A DNA stretch of 64,000 nt, from NCBI GenBank assembly GCA_965205165.1, contig OZ242037.1, positions 1,426,001-1,490,000 of the forward strand. Reading direction: 5' to 3'. This stretch comes from CBDESM01 sp965205165. GTDB taxonomy: Bacteria > Chloroflexota > Dehalococcoidia > Bin125. A program made the position numbers and the translations under genes. Of this stretch, positions 9,873 through 17,301 are shown one piece after another. How positions within the stretch are numbered: position 1 is the stretch's first letter; each line of letters begins with the position of its first letter. Under the pieces are notes generated by a model. The model was not told the origin of the DNA and did not search any database. It saw only the letters and a list, made by a program, of their open reading frames with translations.

Positions 9873-10028
9873 CGGATCCCCCGAACATGTGCGGCGCGGG
9901 CAGCGGCGCATAAGGCGCCCCGCGCACCGGGCCGCCTCGCTCAGCGCGGCCCGGATTCGGTCATTGCGCGGCAGTCTACCCGCTGCCCGTCATGCGGCGG
10001 CGGGGCGCGGTGGAATATGCAGGGATGC

Positions 10029-10103
10029 TGGAGCCGGCGGGGGGATTCGAACCCTCGGCCTACGGTTTACGAAACCGTTGCTCTACCACTGAGCTACGCC
10101 GGC
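10029..10103 (-). tRNA. tRNA-Thr(CGT)
   Basis: On the minus strand the sequence folds into a cloverleaf. The acceptor stem is GCCGGCG/CGCCGGC, the D-arm GCTC..GAGC, and the anticodon stem ACGGT/ACCGT with loop TTCGTAA (anticodon CGT, reads ACG). The T-arm carries TTCGAAT, with one A-C mismatch in its stem. The 3' CCA is encoded (10031-10029). A GATACT -10-like box lies at 10126-10121, 17 bases upstream. Confidence 0.95.
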
Positions 10104-10176
10104 ATCGGACTCGCGCCGCAAGTATCGCACGGCCGCGGTGATCCGGGGCCCGCCCGGCCCCGGCGCACGGGCGTCG

Positions 10177-10188
10177 TATCGTATCGGC
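10177..10188 (+). promoter_or_regulatory. Leaderless promoter of the GlnR-like gene
   Basis: TATCGT at 10177-10182 is followed by exactly 6 bases and the ATG at 10189. No ribosome-binding site is present between the hexamer and the start codon. Confidence 0.5.
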
Positions 10189-10851
10189 ATGTACCGCGTC
10201 ACGCTCTGGACCGCGGACCCCGAACTGCCGCCCGCCATCACGGGCGCGCTCGCCCCCGCCGGCCTCCAATTGCAGACCGCCGCGCCCTCCGAGGGCAGCG
10301 ACCCGGATCCCGCCGCCGCGCCCGACGTGCTCCTGCTCGATTGGCGCGATGGCGCGCCCGCCGCCCGCCCGCCGGAGTTCGAGGCCTGGCCCGACTCGCT
10401 GCGGATCGCCCTGCTCCGCCCCGAGCAGCTGGCCGCGCTCGACCCGGCCCACGATCTCGAGGACTTCATCACCGCCCCCGTGCGCGAGGCCGAGCTCGTC
10501 GCCCGCATCCAACTGGTGCTCTGGCGGCACGGCCGCGCCGTCGCCCGCAACTCCCTCGCCGCCGGCGACCTCGTCGTCGACCTCTCCAACTACCAAGTCT
10601 TCGAGTCCGGCAAGACCATCTCGCTCACCTACAAGGAGTTCGAGCTGCTCCGCTTCCTGATGACCCACGCACAGCAGGTCTTCACCCGCGAGGTCCTGCT
10701 CAACCGCGTCTGGGGCTACAACTACTACGGCGGCTCCCGCACCGTCGACGTCCACATCCGCCGCATCCGCTCCAAGCTCGAAGCCTCCGGCCGCCGCTAC
10801 ATCGAGACCGTCCGCAACGTCGGCTACCGCTTCTCCCTCCCCCTCCGCTGA
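10189..10851 (+). CDS. OmpR-type transcriptional regulator with atypical receiver (GlnR-like)
   Basis: 220 residues. An N-terminal receiver-like domain (1-105) is followed by an OmpR/PhoB winged helix (about 120-218): 'LTYKEFELLRFLM', 'VFTREVLLNRVWGYNYYGGSRTVDVHI', and a final 'YIETVRNVGYRF' wing. The phosphoacceptor-like Asp survives in 'LLLDWRD', but the acidic pocket near residue 8 is poor and the conserved Lys-Pro is Ala-Pro ('TAPVREAEL'). No histidine kinase is adjacent. These are hallmarks of phosphorylation-independent orphan regulators such as actinobacterial GlnR. The gene stands 132 bases upstream of two glutamine synthetase genes on the same strand, so control of nitrogen assimilation is a reasonable inference. 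Upstream residues read through from 10138, but the ATG at 10189 fits the -10 box. Confidence 0.8.
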   Translation: MYRVTLWTADPELPPAITGALAPAGLQLQTAAPSEGSDPDPAAAPDVLLLDWRDGAPAARPPEFEAWPDSLRIALLRPEQLAALDPAHDLEDFITAPVREAELVARIQLVLWRHGRAVARNSLAAGDLVVDLSNYQVFESGKTISLTYKEFELLRFLMTHAQQVFTREVLLNRVWGYNYYGGSRTVDVHIRRIRSKLEASGRRYIETVRNVGYRFSLPLR

Positions 10852-10890
10852 GCCCCGACGGAGCGGCGGGAATGCCGGAATTCATTCGCC

Positions 10891-10933
10891 CGTAACCGCC
10901 TCGCGGAGCGCGTAAGCGGGGCTGCGATAACCT
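10891..10933 (+). promoter_or_regulatory. glnA promoter with upstream direct repeat
   Basis: TAACCT at 10928-10933 is a plausible -10, about 50 bases before the glnA ATG. No good -35 is present. Instead, CGTAAC (10891) and CGTAAG (10911) form a direct repeat exactly 20 bases (two helical turns) apart. This arrangement suits an OmpR-family activator such as the product of the gene just upstream. Confidence 0.35.
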
Positions 10934-10983
10934 GTCCCGCAACCCCTGCGCGGCGACCCGCGCTTTCGCTCTCGGAGGCCTCG

Positions 10984-12402
10984 ATGACGACGCTGGAAGA
11001 TGTCCGTGCGCTGATCGACTCGAACGGCATCAACAGGTGCGATCTGCTGGTCACCGACCTCTACGGCCGCTGGCAGCACTTCTCAGTCCCGGCCAGCCGC
11101 GTCGACGAGGACCTCGTCGGCCACGGGCAGGGCTTCGACGGCTCCAGCCTGCGCGGCTTCCAGGCGATCGACGAGTCGGACATGCTGCTCCGCCCCGACC
11201 TCGACACCGCCGTGATCGACCCCTGCCAGCCCACCCCGACCCTCGCCCTGATCTGCAACGTCCACGATCCGATCACCGGCGAGCGCTACTCCCGCGACCC
11301 CCGCTACGTCGCCACCAAGGCCGAGGCCTACCTCGCCCAGACCGGCATCGGGGACAAGGCCTTCTTCGGCCCCGAACTCGAATTCTTCGTCTTCGACCAC
11401 ATCACCTACTCGCACTCCGGCAACGAGTCCTCCCACTCGATCGACTCCAACGAAGGCGACTGGAACACCGACCGCCAGGAAGACGGCGCCAATCAGGGCT
11501 ACAAGATCCCCGCCAAGGGCGGCTACTCGCCCACCGCCCCCTTCGACACCCTCGCCGACATCCGCTGGGAGATGGCCGAAACCATGGCCCAGGTCGGCAT
11601 CGAGATGGAAGTCCACCACCACGAGGTCGCCTCCGGCGGCCAGAGCGAAATCGCCACCCGCTTCGGCACCCTGCGCCAAAAAGCCGACGAGTCGCAGTGG
11701 TACAAGTACATCGTCCGCAACGTCGCCCGCGCCCACGGCAAGACCGCCACCTTCATGCCCAAGCCCCTCTTCGAGGACAACGGCACCGGCATGCACGTCC
11801 ACCAGAGCATCTGGCTCGGCGACGAGCCGCTCTTCTTCAACCAGGGCTCCTACGCCGACCTCTCCGCCGTCGCCCGCCACTACATCGGCGGCCTGCTCGC
11901 GCACGGCCCCTCCCTGCTCGCCTTCTGCGCGCCCACCACCAACTCCTACAAGCGCCTCGTGCCCGGCTTCGAGGCCCCCATTTACCTCGCCTACTCCCAG
12001 CGCAACCGCTCCGCCGCCATCCGCATCCCCACCTACGAAAGCTCCGCCAAGGCCAAGCGGATCGAATTCCGCACCCCCGACGCCTCCGCCAACAGCTACC
12101 TCGCCTTCTCCGCCATGCTCATGGCCGGCCTCGACGGCATCGAGAACGGCATCGAGCCCCCCGACCCGGTCGACGTCGACATCTACGAACTCTCCGCCGA
12201 AGAGGCCGCCGGGATCGCCTCCGTCCCCCACCGCCTCGAAGAGTCGCTGATCGCGCTCGAGCGGGATCATGACTACCTGCTCCAGGGCGGCGTCTTCACC
12301 GAAGACCTGCTCACCCGCTACTTCGACGACAAGATGGACGAGGCGCGGGACATCGACAGCCGGCCCACCCCGGCGGAGTTCCACCACTACTTCCACATCT
12401 AG
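10984..12402 (+). CDS. glnA: Glutamine synthetase type I, beta-like (adenylylatable)
   Basis: 472 residues, the normal length for type I glutamine synthetase, which makes glutamine from glutamate, ammonia and ATP in the cytoplasm. Visible signatures are 'GFDGSSLRGF' (50-59), the metal-binding 'GPELEFFVFD' (129-138), 'KTATFMPKPLFEDNGTGMHVHQS' in two parts (253-275), and the ATP-binding 'SYKRLVPGFEAP' (321-332). Tyr401 in 'DIYELSAEE' aligns with the adenylylated Tyr397 of the enteric enzyme, and the C-terminus matches the beta subclass ('LLQGGVFTEDLL'). GGAGG lies 5 bases before the ATG. It is the first gene of a two-gene unit with a second GS 24 bases downstream. Confidence 0.97.
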   Translation: MTTLEDVRALIDSNGINRCDLLVTDLYGRWQHFSVPASRVDEDLVGHGQGFDGSSLRGFQAIDESDMLLRPDLDTAVIDPCQPTPTLALICNVHDPITGERYSRDPRYVATKAEAYLAQTGIGDKAFFGPELEFFVFDHITYSHSGNESSHSIDSNEGDWNTDRQEDGANQGYKIPAKGGYSPTAPFDTLADIRWEMAETMAQVGIEMEVHHHEVASGGQSEIATRFGTLRQKADESQWYKYIVRNVARAHGKTATFMPKPLFEDNGTGMHVHQSIWLGDEPLFFNQGSYADLSAVARHYIGGLLAHGPSLLAFCAPTTNSYKRLVPGFEAPIYLAYSQRNRSAAIRIPTYESSAKAKRIEFRTPDASANSYLAFSAMLMAGLDGIENGIEPPDPVDVDIYELSAEEAAGIASVPHRLEESLIALERDHDYLLQGGVFTEDLLTRYFDDKMDEARDIDSRPTPAEFHHYFHI

Positions 12403-12426
12403 GCCGCCGCCCGGCCGGAGGCGGAG

Positions 12427-13773
12427 ATGAACGCAGCCGCCGATCCCCAAGCCGCCGCCGAGTACCAGCACGTCCTGCACGCCTGCCGCGAGCATGACGT
12501 CAAATTCGTGCGGCTCTGGTTCACCGACGTCCTCGGCCAGCTCAAGTCGGTCGCCATCACGATCGACGAGCTGCCCAAGGCGCTCGAAGAAGGCCTCGAA
12601 TTCGACGGCGCATCGATCGAAGGCTTCGCCCGCCGCGACGAGGCCGACATGGTCGCCCGCCCGGACCCGGAGACGTTCGTCGTCCTACCCTGGCGCCCGC
12701 AGCAGCACCGCGTCGCCCGAATGATCTGCGATGTGCGGCTCCGCTCCGGCGAACCCTTCGAGGGCGACCCGCGCCGCGTCCTGCGCCGCCAGCTCGAACG
12801 CGCCGCCGAACTCGGCTTCACCTTCTACGTCGCGCCCCAGATCGAGTACTTCTACTTCAACTCCCCGAACGAGCCCGTCCCGCTCGATTCGGGCGGCTAC
12901 TTCGACCTCACCCCGCTCGACACCGCCAGCGACCTGCGCCGCGAGACCGTCCTCACCCTCGAGGAGATGGGCATCTCGGTCGAGTACTCCCACCACGAGG
13001 CCGCGCCCAGCCAGCACGAAATCGACCTCCGCTACACCGACGCGCTGACCATGGCCGACTCCGTCATGACCACCCGCCTGGTCGTCAAGGAGATCGCGAT
13101 CAAGCACGGCGCGCACGCCTCCTTCATGCCCAAGCCGCTGACCGACGTCAACGGCAGCGGCCTGCACGTCGACCTCTCGCTCTTCCAAGGCGAGCGCAAC
13201 CTCTTCTTCGACGAGGGGCCGGCGGGAATCTCGCGCATGGCCCGCTCGTTCGTCGCCGGCCTGCTCGCCTGCGCGCCGCAGTTCAGCCTGATCACCAACC
13301 AGTGGGTCAACTCCTACAAGCGCCTCGCCCGCGGCACCGAGGCGCCCGTCTACCTCACTTGGTCCCGCGCCAACCAGAGCGACCTCGTGCGCATCCCCGA
13401 ACACAACCCAAACCGCCCCCAAACCACCCGCGTCGAGTTCCGCGGCGCCGACAGCGCCGCCAACCCCTACCTCGCCTTCAGCGTTCTGCTCGCCGCCGGC
13501 CTCAAGGGCATCGCCGACGAGCTCGAACCGCCCGCGCCCGCTGAAGACGACGTCTTCGAGCTCACCGACGTGCAGCGCCAAGCCCGCGGCATCGCCGAAC
13601 TCCCCCGCTCGCTCGGCCAAGCCATCCAGGAATTCGAGCAGAGCGATCTGGCCGTCGAGGCGCTCGGACAGCACGTGCGCGATGCCGTCCTCCAGAACAA
13701 GCGCCTCGAATGGGACGCCTTCCGCTCCCAAGTCACCGACTACGAACTGCGCCGCTACCTCCCCGTCCTCTAG
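12427..13773 (+). CDS. glnA: Glutamine synthetase type I, alpha-like
   Basis: 448 residues, a second and clearly different type I glutamine synthetase. Conserved parts are 'EFDGASIEGFARRDEADM', 'QIEYFYF', 'HASFMPKPL..VNGSGLHVDLSLF', 'NSYKRLARGTEAPVYLTWS' and 'RVEFRGADSAANPYLAF'. Phe replaces Tyr at the adenylylation position ('DVFELTDVQ'), as expected for the GSI-alpha subclass, which is controlled by feedback or protein partners rather than adenylylation. It follows the beta-type gene after 24 bases with GGAGG upstream, so co-transcription is likely. It could instead be a GS-like ligase of another amine, but all core binding motifs look intact. Confidence 0.93.
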   Translation: MNAAADPQAAAEYQHVLHACREHDVKFVRLWFTDVLGQLKSVAITIDELPKALEEGLEFDGASIEGFARRDEADMVARPDPETFVVLPWRPQQHRVARMICDVRLRSGEPFEGDPRRVLRRQLERAAELGFTFYVAPQIEYFYFNSPNEPVPLDSGGYFDLTPLDTASDLRRETVLTLEEMGISVEYSHHEAAPSQHEIDLRYTDALTMADSVMTTRLVVKEIAIKHGAHASFMPKPLTDVNGSGLHVDLSLFQGERNLFFDEGPAGISRMARSFVAGLLACAPQFSLITNQWVNSYKRLARGTEAPVYLTWSRANQSDLVRIPEHNPNRPQTTRVEFRGADSAANPYLAFSVLLAAGLKGIADELEPPAPAEDDVFELTDVQRQARGIAELPRSLGQAIQEFEQSDLAVEALGQHVRDAVLQNKRLEWDAFRSQVTDYELRRYLPVL

Positions 13774-13780
13774 CCGCCGC

Positions 13781-15583
13781 CTACCAGTCGTCGATGCCGG
13801 ATTCTTCCAAGTTCGCGCCGGCCGTCAGCGGCTGGCCGGGAACCGCCCTGAGCGCATCCAAGACCGCAAGCGCCTGCTCCGGCGTGGCGTTTTCAAGCGG
13901 CAGCCGATCCAAGGCCTCCCTGAGCTCGGCGGCCGCTTCGGCTCGGCCGGCGCGCTCTTCGTAGGTCGGGCCGGCAGGATCGCCTGATCCCTGCGCGCCC
14001 TGTTCGCCGGACTCCGCCGCCGCGGCCTCGCCGCCGGGAGCCGCCTCTCGCGCCGACTGTTCCGCCTGCTCTTCGGCAGCCCCGCCCTCAACGGACTGGG
14101 GAGCATCGGCCTCGCCCGGCTCCCCGTCCGCCGCCGGTTCGGGCGGAGGTTCCGGAGGCATCAGCAGCGCGTTGACGATCTCCAGGTTGATCTTCGCATC
14201 CGTCAATTCCGGGTTCGGGCGCAGCGCCTCGATGTAGGCCAGCCGCGCCCCGATGTAGTTCTCAACCGCGGCGCGGTGGTTTCCGATCTGGTACCACGCC
14301 CGGGCCCGGATCACCGCATCGTCGCTTTCGAGCGCACGGGCGGTGGCGATTTCGGCGCGGCCGTACCGCTCCAGTGCGTGCAGGGCTTTGCCGGCGTTGA
14401 GGTGGGCCGCGGCATTGCCCGGTTCGGCGCGCTGGGCCTCCCGATAGCGTTCGAGCGCTTCTTCGTACCGCCCGTCGGCAAAGGCTCCGTTGCCTTGCGC
14501 GATGGCACTGCCCGCGGGAGAACCGGCGCAGCCGACCGCGAGCGTTGCGAGAGCGGCAATCAAGACGATCGCCGCTTGAGGAGCAGCGACGGCCCCGGGG
14601 CCGCGTATGACGATCACGCGGACGGCGGTCGCGGCGATCAGGAGAACCAGCGCGGCGGCGGCGAACCAAGGAAAGAGCTCCCGTGCTGCCGGGCCGTCGG
14701 CCGTCTCGCGCGGAACGCCCGCATCAAGCGCATTGAGCTCGCCGGCCAAGGCCCCGAGTGTTTGCCCCGCGGAGAGATCGACGAACCGCCCGCCGCCCAC
14801 CTGCGCGATAGCGCGGAGCGCATCGGGATCCGCGGATGAAACGGCCGGCTCCCCGCTGCGTGCGTCGATCTTGAGCGCGCCCGATCCGAGCGGAACGACC
14901 GCGCCCGCAGCGGAGCCGACCGCCGCGGCATAGATCCGAATGCCCTCATCCGCAGCCCGCTTCGCGGCGGCGGCGGCCTCAGAGTCGCGCCCGTGCGACT
15001 CCCCGTCACCGACGAGGATGATCGCGCCAGACCCGTCAAGCAGGCCCGCCGCGGCCTCGATCGCGGCGGCGGGATCCGAACCGGGCGGCACGAGCGATTC
15101 GCTCGGGCGCAGCGCATCCAAAACGGCGATGGCGCTGTCAATGTCCCGCGTGAGCGGGAAGCGCACGTAGGCATCACCCGCGAAGATGACCAACCCCGCG
15201 CGACGGCCGCGCCGCGCATCCAAGAGCGCCCGCACCTGCCCCGCCGCCGCCTCCCAGCGGGACGGTTCGGCGTCCCGCGCCGCCATGCTCTGGGAAACGT
15301 CGAGCGCTACCACCACATCGGCCGGACCGGGCTCGAGGGCCGGCCCGGAGCGCTCGATCTGCGGCCGCGCGGCCGCGACGGCCAGCAGCACCAGCGCGCC
15401 GATGATCAGCGCGGCCGCGCTGCGGGAACCGCGCCTCGCCCCGGCCGCGACCGGCCCGCCGCCCTCGCGCCGCACCGCGATCAGCGCCAACCGCCGCGAG
15501 CGCCAGAGTCGCCAAAACACAATCCCCGCCAGCGGCGCAGCCGCCAGCAGCCCCAGCATCTCCGCCGCGCCGAGCGCGATCAC
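13781..15583 (-). CDS. BatB-BatC fusion: membrane VWA domain plus TPR protein
   Basis: About 600 residues. Two N-terminal membrane helices come first, then a von Willebrand A domain with a MIDAS motif (D-V-S-Q-S near residue 95) and G-D-G-E-S. Two further helices follow, and the second is followed by a lipobox-like 'LAVGCAGS'. A block of three TPRs comes next ('NGAFADGRYEEALERYREAQRAEPGN'; 'AAHLNAGKALHALERY'), then an acidic Pro/Glu/Ala-rich tail. In Bacteroides-type bat operons these parts are separate BatB and BatC proteins linked to oxidative-stress tolerance. The start is GTG at 15583, which shares GTGA with the stop of the upstream gene, so translation is coupled. Its 3' end lies 7 bases from the convergent glnA stop. 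Confidence 0.8.
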   Translation of the reverse strand: MIALGAAEMLGLLAAAPLAGIVFWRLWRSRRLALIAVRREGGGPVAAGARRGSRSAAALIIGALVLLAVAAARPQIERSGPALEPGPADVVVALDVSQSMAARDAEPSRWEAAAGQVRALLDARRGRRAGLVIFAGDAYVRFPLTRDIDSAIAVLDALRPSESLVPPGSDPAAAIEAAAGLLDGSGAIILVGDGESHGRDSEAAAAAKRAADEGIRIYAAAVGSAAGAVVPLGSGALKIDARSGEPAVSSADPDALRAIAQVGGGRFVDLSAGQTLGALAGELNALDAGVPRETADGPAARELFPWFAAAALVLLIAATAVRVIVIRGPGAVAAPQAAIVLIAALATLAVGCAGSPAGSAIAQGNGAFADGRYEEALERYREAQRAEPGNAAAHLNAGKALHALERYGRAEIATARALESDDAVIRARAWYQIGNHRAAVENYIGARLAYIEALRPNPELTDAKINLEIVNALLMPPEPPPEPAADGEPGEADAPQSVEGGAAEEQAEQSAREAAPGGEAAAAESGEQGAQGSGDPAGPTYEERAGRAEAAAELREALDRLPLENATPEQALAVLDALRAVPGQPLTAGANLEESGIDDW

Positions 15584-16527
15584 GGCGCGCTCCGCAACGG
15601 CCCGGCCCGCAGCGCGAGCTCGGCCAGCACCAGCAGCGCCGCCGCGAGCAGCAGCCAAGGCGCGAGCTCGCGCGCACGGAGCCGCTCCTCGACGCCGACA
15701 ATGCCGCGTTCGAGCGCCGCGATCTCGTCGTAGGCCGCGGCCAGCTCGCCCGCATTCGAGGCGCGGAAATAGCGCCCTCCCGTCTCGTCCGCGATGTAGA
15801 TCAGCGAAATCTCGTCCAAGCTCACGTTCGCATCCCGATCGAGGCCCGGCAGTCCGACCGTATAGACGCGGATGCCCAGCGCCCGGGCCACCGCGGCCGC
15901 CTGCAGCGGCGTGATGTCGGGCACGTTGTTCTGCCCGTCCGTGAGCAGCACCACGATGCGCGACGCCGCCTCGGAAGCCCGCAGCAGATTCGCGGATTCG
16001 GCCAGCGCGATCCCGATCCCGGTGCCGTCGACGAGCAGCCCGCTGCGGACCGATTCGGCCAGCAGCGCATCAACCGCATCGAGGTCCAGCGTGAGCGGGC
16101 TGAGCACCAGCGCCCGCCGCTGGAACATCACCAGCCCGACCCGGTCGTCCAGCCGCCGCCCGACGAAATCGCGCGCCACCCGCCGCGCCGCGTCGAGCCT
16201 GCTTTCGCCCTCGTCCTCCCCGATCTCGCGGCTCATCGAGGAGGAGGCATCGATCGCGAGCACGACGTCGATCCCCTCCGCCGGCTCGACCGCCTCGACG
16301 GAGACGGCCTGCGGGCGGGCGATGGCGGCGATGATCAAAGCCGCCGCAAGTACCCGCAGGACCGGCAGCCAGCGGGCGATCCGCGCACGCCGCCCCGGCC
16401 CCGCCGCTGCGGGAGCGGCGGGCAGCAGGAAGCGCGGCGCCGGCAGCCGCCCGGCCCGCAGCAGCAGCCAGCCGAAGATCGGCAGCGCGAGCAGCAGCAA
16501 CAGCAGTTCGGGATCGGCGAGGCGCAT
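15580..16527 (-). CDS. BatA-like membrane VWA protein
   Basis: 315 residues. Two N-terminal helices (aerotolerance-type) span about residues 8-23 and 50-68. The VWA domain has an intact MIDAS: D-A-S-S-S (about 93-97), a conserved Thr in 'DGTGIGIALAES', and 'LLTDGQNN'. A C-terminal membrane helix ends the chain. VWA proteins of this type usually work with a MoxR AAA+ ATPase; none is adjacent, although an unrelated MoxR-class gene lies at 22846. A GATAAT -10 box sits at 16546-16541, 13 bases before the ATG. It is the first gene of a two-gene unit with the BatB-BatC fusion. Confidence 0.85.
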   Translation of the reverse strand: MRLADPELLLLLLALPIFGWLLLRAGRLPAPRFLLPAAPAAAGPGRRARIARWLPVLRVLAAALIIAAIARPQAVSVEAVEPAEGIDVVLAIDASSSMSREIGEDEGESRLDAARRVARDFVGRRLDDRVGLVMFQRRALVLSPLTLDLDAVDALLAESVRSGLLVDGTGIGIALAESANLLRASEAASRIVVLLTDGQNNVPDITPLQAAAVARALGIRVYTVGLPGLDRDANVSLDEISLIYIADETGGRYFRASNAGELAAAYDEIAALERGIVGVEERLRARELAPWLLLAAALLVLAELALRAGPLRSAP

Positions 16528-16564
16528 CGTGATCGCCGCGATTATCGCCTGCGCCGCGTGCCCC

Positions 16565-17221
16565 TCACTCTTTCGAGGGCAGGTCGAGGATCCTGCGTAC
16601 CGCCTCGATCCCCTCGTAGCCGTACTCGCATTGCCAGAGCACCAGCACCTCGCGGGCCGCCCGTTCGTAGTCGTTGAACTTGAACCAGTCCCGCTCGCCG
16701 GCCGGGCGGCCGACCCCGGCCGCGATCGATTCGCGCCCCTTCGGGCAATCCTCGTGCCCGTGCGCCCAGCAATCGTGGCATTCCATGATCAGGCCGCTCT
16801 CGAAGACGAAATCGGCGAGATGCCCCTCGATCAGGACGTGTTCGGCGTATCTGACTCCGAGTTCGGCGAGGTTGGCGGCGACGTTGCGGTGGAACTCGCT
16901 GGGCTCCGCGACATGCTCGCCCTCCGGCAGGTTGGGCCCGAGCAGCGAGCGGCTGACGAGCCTCGCCCGCGGGCGGGGCGCCTCGTCCACCGATTCCGCG
17001 ATGGCGAAGAGGCGGACCACGATCGTGCCGCAATCCGCCCCCTCCCCGTAGAGGCCGGCCCGCGATTCGTAATCGGCCAGCGCGGCGCGCAGATCCGCGC
17101 GGTGCGGCTGCGGCGCTGCCGCGACGAGGTTGGCGAAGCGGCGGCGCAGATCATCGTCCGCGCCGAGGCGGGCGATCTCCTCCGCCAGCCACTGGAGATT
17201 GCCCCTGCTGAAAACCGCCAT
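16565..17221 (-). CDS. Unknown 218-aa protein with Cys/His cluster
   Basis: I do not recognise this protein. It is soluble, with no signal peptide. A cluster at residues 148-159 reads C-H-D-C-W-A-H-G-H-E-D-C, which could bind zinc or an iron-sulfur centre; another Cys lies at 63 and one in 'LWQCEYGYEG' near 197. The ATG at 17221 is chosen because the preceding in-frame stretch is Arg-rich shadow of the divergent ribD, and because GGCGGAG precedes the ATG. It is divergent from ribD with 80 bases between. A TAGGCT -10-like box lies about 26 bases upstream of the start. Confidence 0.65.
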   Translation of the reverse strand: MAVFSRGNLQWLAEEIARLGADDDLRRRFANLVAAAPQPHRADLRAALADYESRAGLYGEGADCGTIVVRLFAIAESVDEAPRPRARLVSRSLLGPNLPEGEHVAEPSEFHRNVAANLAELGVRYAEHVLIEGHLADFVFESGLIMECHDCWAHGHEDCPKGRESIAAGVGRPAGERDWFKFNDYERAAREVLVLWQCEYGYEGIEAVRRILDLPSKE

Positions 17222-17289
17222 CGCGCTCCGCCGCTGCTGCGCCGTCCAGCCTACGCCCGCGCCGCCCGACGTCGCGCCCAAGCGCGTGC

Positions 17290-17301
17290 GATACTGCCGG
17301 C
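17290..17301 (+). promoter_or_regulatory. Leaderless promoter of the riboflavin operon
   Basis: GATACT at 17290-17295, 6 bases, then the ATG at 17302. There is no 5' leader that could hold an FMN riboswitch, and none is visible in the 80-base divergent spacer. Confidence 0.5.

Noticed and set aside
17222..17301. FMN riboswitch before ribD
   Set aside because: The spacer is only 80 bases, the conserved RFN core is absent, and the -10 box leaves no leader.
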